Source: Ziziphus jujuba (Eukaryota; Streptophyta; Magnoliopsida; Rosales; Rhamnaceae). From it: a stretch of 64,000 nucleotides of DNA. The stretch lies in contig NC_083382.1 in NCBI RefSeq assembly GCF_031755915.1, positions 7,564,001-7,628,000 on the forward strand, written 5' to 3'. The first letter of the stretch is position 1. Every line of letters begins with the position of its first letter. The translations under genes and the position numbers were made by a program. A model generated the notes under the pieces. That model ran no database searches, was not told where the DNA came from, and saw only the letters and a list, made by a program, of their open reading frames with translations. Below are positions 58,575 to 64,000 of the stretch, piece after piece.

Positions 58575-60448
58575 TTTGGCTTCAAGTGTCTTCTCATACT
58601 CCTCAATAGATTTGAAGAGCTCAGAAAAGTTACCTTTCCCAAATCCACCACATCCTCCTTTTTGGTATACTTTCCCTTCTTCATCCTTGAGCATACATCC
58701 CACTCTCTGAATAATCTCTATAAATATGGTTGGCCTGCAAATACAAATAACAAAAACCAATTTATCCAAAATGTCCAAAAACGTGGCAGTTGACTTTGAT
58801 TCATTAACAAATCTAAAACATATAAGACAAATACAAATAAAAAGTTATTTGGAACTCACTTAAATGCTTACCGAAATTACAAAAAATCAATTTATAATAG
58901 TTCATATAACTTCTTTATTTTTTTTATAACCTTTTTCTTCTTTTTTTTTTCCCACCTTAATCCAATATGTCCAAAGACATGGCGATTCGCTTTGATTAAT
59001 TAATAATCTAAAACATGTAGACCAATTCAAATAAATAATTCTTTGGAAATCAATTTCTACAACAATTATAAACGAATACTTTTTCGTCTTATAGTTTCAT
59101 CTACTAGTATCATGAACTAAAACCAACTTTCTTGAGCAATATGAGAGTTAAAATTGATAGAATTTAAAAATTGTAATAGTTCGAATTGGTATTTGAGAAA
59201 TTATCTCTGTTTTATACTATTCATATAGTTTTCTTTTTCTTTTTCTTTTTTTTTTCCTTTTTTTATTCATAATAAATAAATAAGAATAAATCTGCTAAAA
59301 AGTGCAAAGAAAGAGCAAGACCTATCTCCAACAGGCTTGGTGAAAATCTGGAGCAGAGTACCCTGATCATCCCTGTCCACCAAGATCCCAAGCTCCTCGC
59401 ATTCCTTTATCTGCTCGTCCGTCAACACGTCACCGGCCCGGTTCTTCAAATTCTTGTAGTACGTCGGCGGCGGCGATGGCATGAACTCGAACCCTCCGAT
59501 CCAGCTTCGGCTCCTCATCTCCCTCAGGGTCCTGAAAATGTCCTCGCTCACCAATGCCAGATGCTGCAGCCCAGCTCCTTCGTTGTGCTCCAAGTACGTC
59601 TGTATCTGACTCTTCCTCTTCGTCCCGAATACCGGCTCGTTCAGCGGCAGCAACACCATCTCGTCGTTGTTCGCCAGCACCACGGAGTTCAGACCGCTAT
59701 CGCTCGTCCCCACGTCCTCCGCCGTGAACTCCGCGAACTCATGGAACCCCGTAAACCCTTTCACGTACGAGACTGCCGGACCCAGCTCCGGCACGTTACC
59801 CACAGCATGGTCCAAACGTCGGATTCCGAAATCCAAAGGAAAAGAGGACGGGACGGACTCGAACCCGGGAAGGAACCAGGAATCCGGGTTCGGGTCGGAG
59901 ATTCGGGTAGGATCCTTGTAGCTGACGTAGCGCAGAACGACGTCACCGTAGAGCTGGACCTCGGCGATAGCGACGCGGTCGTCGAGGGAGAGAGGAGGGG
60001 ATGAGGGTTTGGCGCCGTGGGCGACACTGGTGGTGAAAGCGAGCTCGGCGTCTTCGACCTCGATGGCGACGGCACGGACGGCTAGGCCGTGGGAATCGGC
60101 GAATCTCCGGCAGGCGGAGTGGTCGAAGGAGGGGATGGAAGCCGAGTTTGGGGATTGAGAGAGGGAGGCGATGGAGGGAGAGTAAGGGGCGGTGAAGAGG
60201 AAGCAGAGGTCGCCGGAGCGGAGGAGATAGGAGGCGTGGACTTGGTTTCCAGTGGAGAGGTCGGACTTGGCGACCAGAGGCATGCCGAGTCCCCAAGAGA
60301 AACGCCGTGCCGTATTGGTCGCGTCTCCGCACCAGTACTCGATGTGGTGGAACCGCTTGACCTTGAACCGGTCCGACCGGGGATTGGACCGGACGAAGTT
60401 TGAGAATCCAACGAGCTTGAAATCAACGGCTGGGTTTTCGTTGCCCAT
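58548..60448 (-). CDS. HPD: 4-hydroxyphenylpyruvate dioxygenase (HPPD), 2 exons
   Basis: This non-haem Fe(II) enzyme converts 4-hydroxyphenylpyruvate to homogentisate, feeding tyrosine degradation and the synthesis of plastoquinone and tocopherol. Exons are 60448-59322 and 58734-58548, giving 437 residues, close to other plant HPPDs (about 440). The start at 60448 gives MGNENPAVDFKLVGFSNFVR; the frame stays open for 84 codons upstream, but that part is not family-like. Two vicinal-oxygen-chelate domains are visible: HHIEYWCGDA (about 34-43) and LDHAVGNV. Metal ligands are H214 (LDHAV), H296 (LQHLAL) and E382 (IFIEIIQRVGC). The C-terminal gate helix region GGCGGFGKGNFSELFKSIEE is intact. Exon 1 is markedly GC-richer than its surroundings. 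The extreme C-terminus (NAESDAA) lies in a 32-base tandem duplication. No transit peptide is obvious, as for several dicot HPPDs. Confidence 0.97.
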
Positions 60449-61380
60449 CGTTTCGGTTTCACTTCGTCGTTCGGGAGAGAAATGGAGGGAGTGAACACGG
60501 CGACGAGAAGCAGGAGGGTAATGTCTTTTTACGCGTCCTGTGGACGACACGTGGAGAGGCTTGATTGGATGAAAGGATTTGTCCTGTGGAATCTGTGCCA
60601 GGAAATCGTATTGGAGTGAGGAGGCCACGTGAGGATATGATCGATGAGTAGGATTGCAGTTGGACGGATGGATTGTCGGAGTTATCGGGTACCTTAGCAT
60701 GATGATCGGCTTGGATGTACCCGAGAGTGGGACCCAATAGGAGATTGAAACAGTTGCGTCACGGAATCTCGGTCAACTGGGATTGAAATTGACGAAATTA
60801 CAGAATTGTCCACTCCGTGGATCTTAGGAGCTGAGGCACGACACGAGTGAAAAAGCCACTTTTGGGATTTGGATGCTTGGAATGACAAAACAACCAAAAA
60901 AAAAAAACAAAACACAGTGGGGAATTTTGTAAATTCAGTAACCCAAAAAAAGAAAAAAAGGCTAGAAATACAATTTCAAATGCCACGTTGATGCATGATA
61001 TCCTAATCCTATTAGCCAATTTTTAAGTGCAGCTCATTTTCCTTTCCTTTTGACCATAATTATTGCCAGGATTTGGATTATAGATTTCGTTTAGTTGTCT
61101 TGATTTTAACAAAAAAATAATTATAGTAAAAGGAAAGAGAGAGAAATTCTTTTTTTTTTTTTTCTGTTTTTTTGGGCCTGTTTACACTAAAGTCTTGGAA
61201 TATAGGTTGTCGCATAATGTCCCTTCAAACTCTAAAAACCTTTAATGGGATGCCAGGCTGTGTGTAATATTGTGTACTAAAAAAATTTCTACTGGTGTAA
61301 GTGGTGTATGGTATTTGGGATATGAGGATTTATAGATTTTCAAGTTTCAATTTCATGTGTTAAGCTGAGTTTTTTCACGC
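60449..61380. other. HPPD upstream region
   Basis: 60449-60860 is GC-rich and probably holds the HPPD promoter and leader. Minus-strand open frames here are extensions of the HPPD frame rather than separate genes. 60890-61380 is AT-rich with poly-A and poly-T tracts. No TATA element is clear. Confidence 0.5.
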
Positions 61381-63640
61381 AAAAGTTTTTATAGCAGATC
61401 GACTCAAGCCTTTATTGGAGAAGCTTATTACTCCTAACTAATGCGCGTTCGTTTCTGGATGTAGCATTGGAGAAAATGCTATTTTAGCTAATAAAGTGGT
61501 ATATTCCATAAAATGTAAAAAAGTCTAAAAAGAATTGTGGGAATCAAAGTAGACATGCAAAAGGCTTATCGCAGGATTGATTGGGTTATCCTCATCAAAA
61601 TTCTAATCATGTTTGGGTTTTCAAACAGATTTGTGAAATTAGTCTTTAATTGCATCTCTTTAGTTTCTATGGAACTCTTGTTAAATAGAAGTATATTCGG
61701 CAAAATCCTGATGGAGAAGGAGTTTAGATAAGGGGACCCGATGTCCCAATTTCTCTTCATTCTTATGGCAGAGCTTCTATCCAGAATGTTACATAAATGG
61801 AAGAGTGACAAAAAAATCAATGGGTGAACCTAAGCTGTTTATCTTCCACTATCTCTCATCTTCTGTTTGCGGATGATATTCTCATTTTATGCGGAGCCAA
61901 TGTGGGTAAAGTTAGAAATGTTCTAAGGTGCCTCCAGCTTTATCGTAAATGGATAGGACAAGCTTTCAATCTTGACAACTCTGGATGCTTCTTGTCTTGT
62001 AACGTTCTTGGAAAAAATAAAGCAGTGATCAAAAGTTAGCTGGGGATGAAAGAGCTTGATAAGAAGGCTAAACACTTTGGGCTCCTGCTCTTTGTGGAGA
62101 GAAACAAGTCGGTAGCCTTTGAAGATCTTAGAAGAAAGGTGGAGATGAGGTTCCAAGGGTGGAAAGCCAAACTTTTGTCTCAGACAGGGAGAGCCACCCT
62201 TATCAAGCTTGTGGCCACCTCTATACTTGTTTACTCAATGTTATGTTTCCTCCTTCCTAAAGGTTGATGCGAAAACATTGAAAAAATAACCAAAGTATTC
62301 TTGTGAAAAAATGAAACCAAATCCTTGAAAGGCTTCACCCTAGTGGCTTGGAGGATAGTGTGCCGGTTGAAGAGTAGAGGGGGCTTGGGTTTAAAAATTT
62401 GTCGAGGTTCAATATAACTTTGGTTGCTAAGCTAGGATGGAGTCTTACCACTAAAGAGATCAAGTTTTGGGTGCGAGCCCTGGAGGCCAATTATTTTCCT
62501 CATTCTTCCTTTATTTAGTGAGAAAGAAGGGTGGTTACTTCTGGCTGTGGACTAGAGTTTTAAAGATAAAGCCCTTATTAGCCAAAGGATTATGTTTTAG
62601 AGTGTAAAAAGGGGAATATGTGAACTTCTGGGAAGATCCTTAGGTTCGAACAACCTAGGATTTTTGCCAAAGCTAAGGAACCCCCCAACTACCATTGGTA
62701 TGGTCGGTTCATTGAAACTAAGCAATGGAGATTGGAACTGGAAATGTCTTTTATGCCTTTTTGACCAAGAAACTATTATGAACATTAATGGAATGTTCTG
62801 GGCAAATAAGTACCAGAGCGACAAGCTTATTTGAACGGGAACCAAATATGGTACCTTCAGTGTGAAGTCAGCTTATAAGTTGGAAGATGGAGGAGAAGTG
62901 GGTGGTGAGAGTTGGTGGAAGTATATGTGAAGAAGCCCCATCAATGAGAGGACAGAGTTCTTTTTGTGGAAACCTGCTAATTCAAGCCTAGTGTTATCTA
63001 ACCTCATTGCCAGAGGTGTCGATTTGAATTGTGACAAATGCGTTCATGGATATCAGAGAAACAAAAGCATGAAGGGAAGGGAAGGAAAGGCACTTGGATG
63101 TTAATGTTTCGACGCATCAGTGAGCAATAACGGCGGTTTTCTGGCTGTGGTGGCCCAAAATTATAGAGGAAAGGTATTGCACATACATGCTTTCGAATCT
63201 GAAGTTTCCATTCCTAACGTAACAGAGTTGGCGGCTACCTTAAAGGCCATGCAAATTGCATACACATTTGGATGGAATAATGTGTGCTTCGAAACTGACA
63301 CCTTTACAGTGATTTATTCCCTAAATAATAGAGATAAGAGCTTTCTGCACTAGGCTGAGATCACATTTTTAATGACATTCTCACCTTTCTTTCTAACTTT
63401 GTAAATATATTTTTTGTTTGGGCTCCTAGGAAGGCTAATAGACTTGCATACATAGTGGATCAATGGGCAACTAGCCATTTTTTTATTTGTTCTAAATTGG
63501 TTGCCCTCGTCTTTTGTGGATTGTATAATTCAGAAAAATGTATCTGAAGAAGCTCCCCAAGTTTAGGCTTTTTGTATTGTCTTTTTTTTTTTTCTTTTTT
63601 TTTTTTGGGAATCCCAATTTTAGCCCCAAAAAAAAAAAAA
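61381..63640 (+). mobile_element. Decayed 5'-truncated LINE (L1 type) with RT and RNase H remnants
   Basis: Starting near 61382, KVFIADRLKPLLEKLIT and FVSGCSIGENAILANKV correspond to the start of the plant LINE reverse-transcriptase core. VDMQKAYRRIDW, QFLFILMAELLSRML, then the polymerase box LLFADDILIL (about 61859-61890) and [17 protein letters not shown] follow. Around 63108-63353 an RNase H domain reads FDASVSNNGG, VTELAATLKAMQIA and FETDTFTVIYSLNN; then KANRLAYIVDQWA (about 63430-63468). Many stops and frameshifts interrupt it, so no active enzyme is made. ORF1 and the endonuclease are absent (5' truncation). The sequence ends in a poly-A run at about 63628-63640. It lies in the same orientation as the window and just upstream of HPPD. 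Confidence 0.88.
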
Positions 63641-64000
63641 GAAAGTTTTATTATTTAATGAAAAATAAATAGAGAGGATGGAAAGTTGCTATATTGCATG
63701 TTTAATGGATTTTTTTTTTTTTTGGGGTAAATACCTGTTTTAAGAAATTTGATAATATATATCTGATATAAAGGCTTTTTGGATTAGCAATTCAAAAGCA
63801 GTTAGTAGGTTTGGTTGCCGGGAAATCATCAAAATAAAAGGTCAGAGGGGCCACAACTATGGAAAATAGGGCAAAATTGTCAAATAAACAAAGAAAATAA
63901 AGAGAAAAATTAAAAACCAAAAAACTTTAGGGGGGCACTTGTGTGGCTCTGTTGGTGGTATTAACCATTTTTATTTATCCCGAATATTATGTTTTGACCG
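63641..64000. other. Right edge, no gene seen
   Basis: This is AT-rich with a T-run at about 63710-63723. No feature identified. Confidence 0.6.

Noticed and set aside
59561..60494. Several long open frames on both strands around 59.6-60.5 kb
   Set aside because: They are shadows of the GC-rich first exon of HPPD in other frames.
60449..60700. Upstream extension of the HPPD frame by 84 codons
   Set aside because: The extra residues do not look like a plastid transit peptide of known HPPDs and the family start is at 60448. More likely untranslated leader and promoter.

Overview
The window is nuclear DNA from a dicot flowering plant. It is AT-rich, with split genes, GT-AG introns, long (TA)n, (GA)n and poly-A/T tracts, and proteins that read as plant orthologues: ETHE1, an NSUN6/NOP2C-type RNA methyltransferase, SAUR, a GDSL esterase/lipase, HPPD and a coiled-coil NLR. 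The gene content and the 'TGTAACAG…TGGTATCA' small LTR family suggest a rosid, but I cannot name the species.

Layout. 1-5 kb: a small four-exon gene of unknown role with a predicted C-terminal membrane anchor, followed by broken fragments of a serpin gene and of a CHD1/CHR5 chromatin-remodeller gene. 5-13 kb: a CNL (RPP13-like) disease-resistance gene broken by two single-base homopolymer insertions and one in-frame stop, flanked by a diverged direct repeat. 13-24.4 kb: two intact housekeeping genes transcribed divergently, ETHE1 persulfide dioxygenase (minus, 9 exons) and an NSUN6/NOP2C-like m5C methyltransferase (plus, 12 exons). 24.4-36.6 kb: a gene-poor, microsatellite-rich stretch holding an intronless acidic protein of unknown function, a SAUR gene and a very small LTR retrotransposon. 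36.6-50.1 kb: a nest of duplications and transposons. Three related segments (A, B, C) surround a dead alkenal double-bond reductase gene. Segment A carries a Pack-MULE-like element with a captured Ca2+-ATPase fragment. Segment B carries a second long-TIR element. Segment C, a tandem copy of part of B, carries a LINE tail. An exon of the dead reductase is split by a three-LTR version of the same small LTR family. 53.6-55.5 kb: an intact three-exon GDSL esterase/lipase gene. 58.5-60.5 kb: an intact two-exon HPPD gene (minus). 61.4-63.6 kb: a decayed 5'-truncated LINE with reverse transcriptase and RNase H remnants.

The working genes do not form a pathway cluster. ETHE1 acts in mitochondrial sulfur/cysteine catabolism, HPPD in tyrosine breakdown and plastoquinone/tocopherol synthesis, the NSUN protein in RNA cytosine methylation, SAUR in auxin-linked growth, and the GDSL protein is a predicted secreted esterase.

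The most informative part is 33.5-50.1 kb. Paralogous segments there act as filled and empty sites, so several insertions can be ordered, and an LTR element with internal domains of only about 37 and 65 bases occurs once as a two-LTR unit and once as a three-LTR array. All identifications come from reading the sequence; no database search was run.
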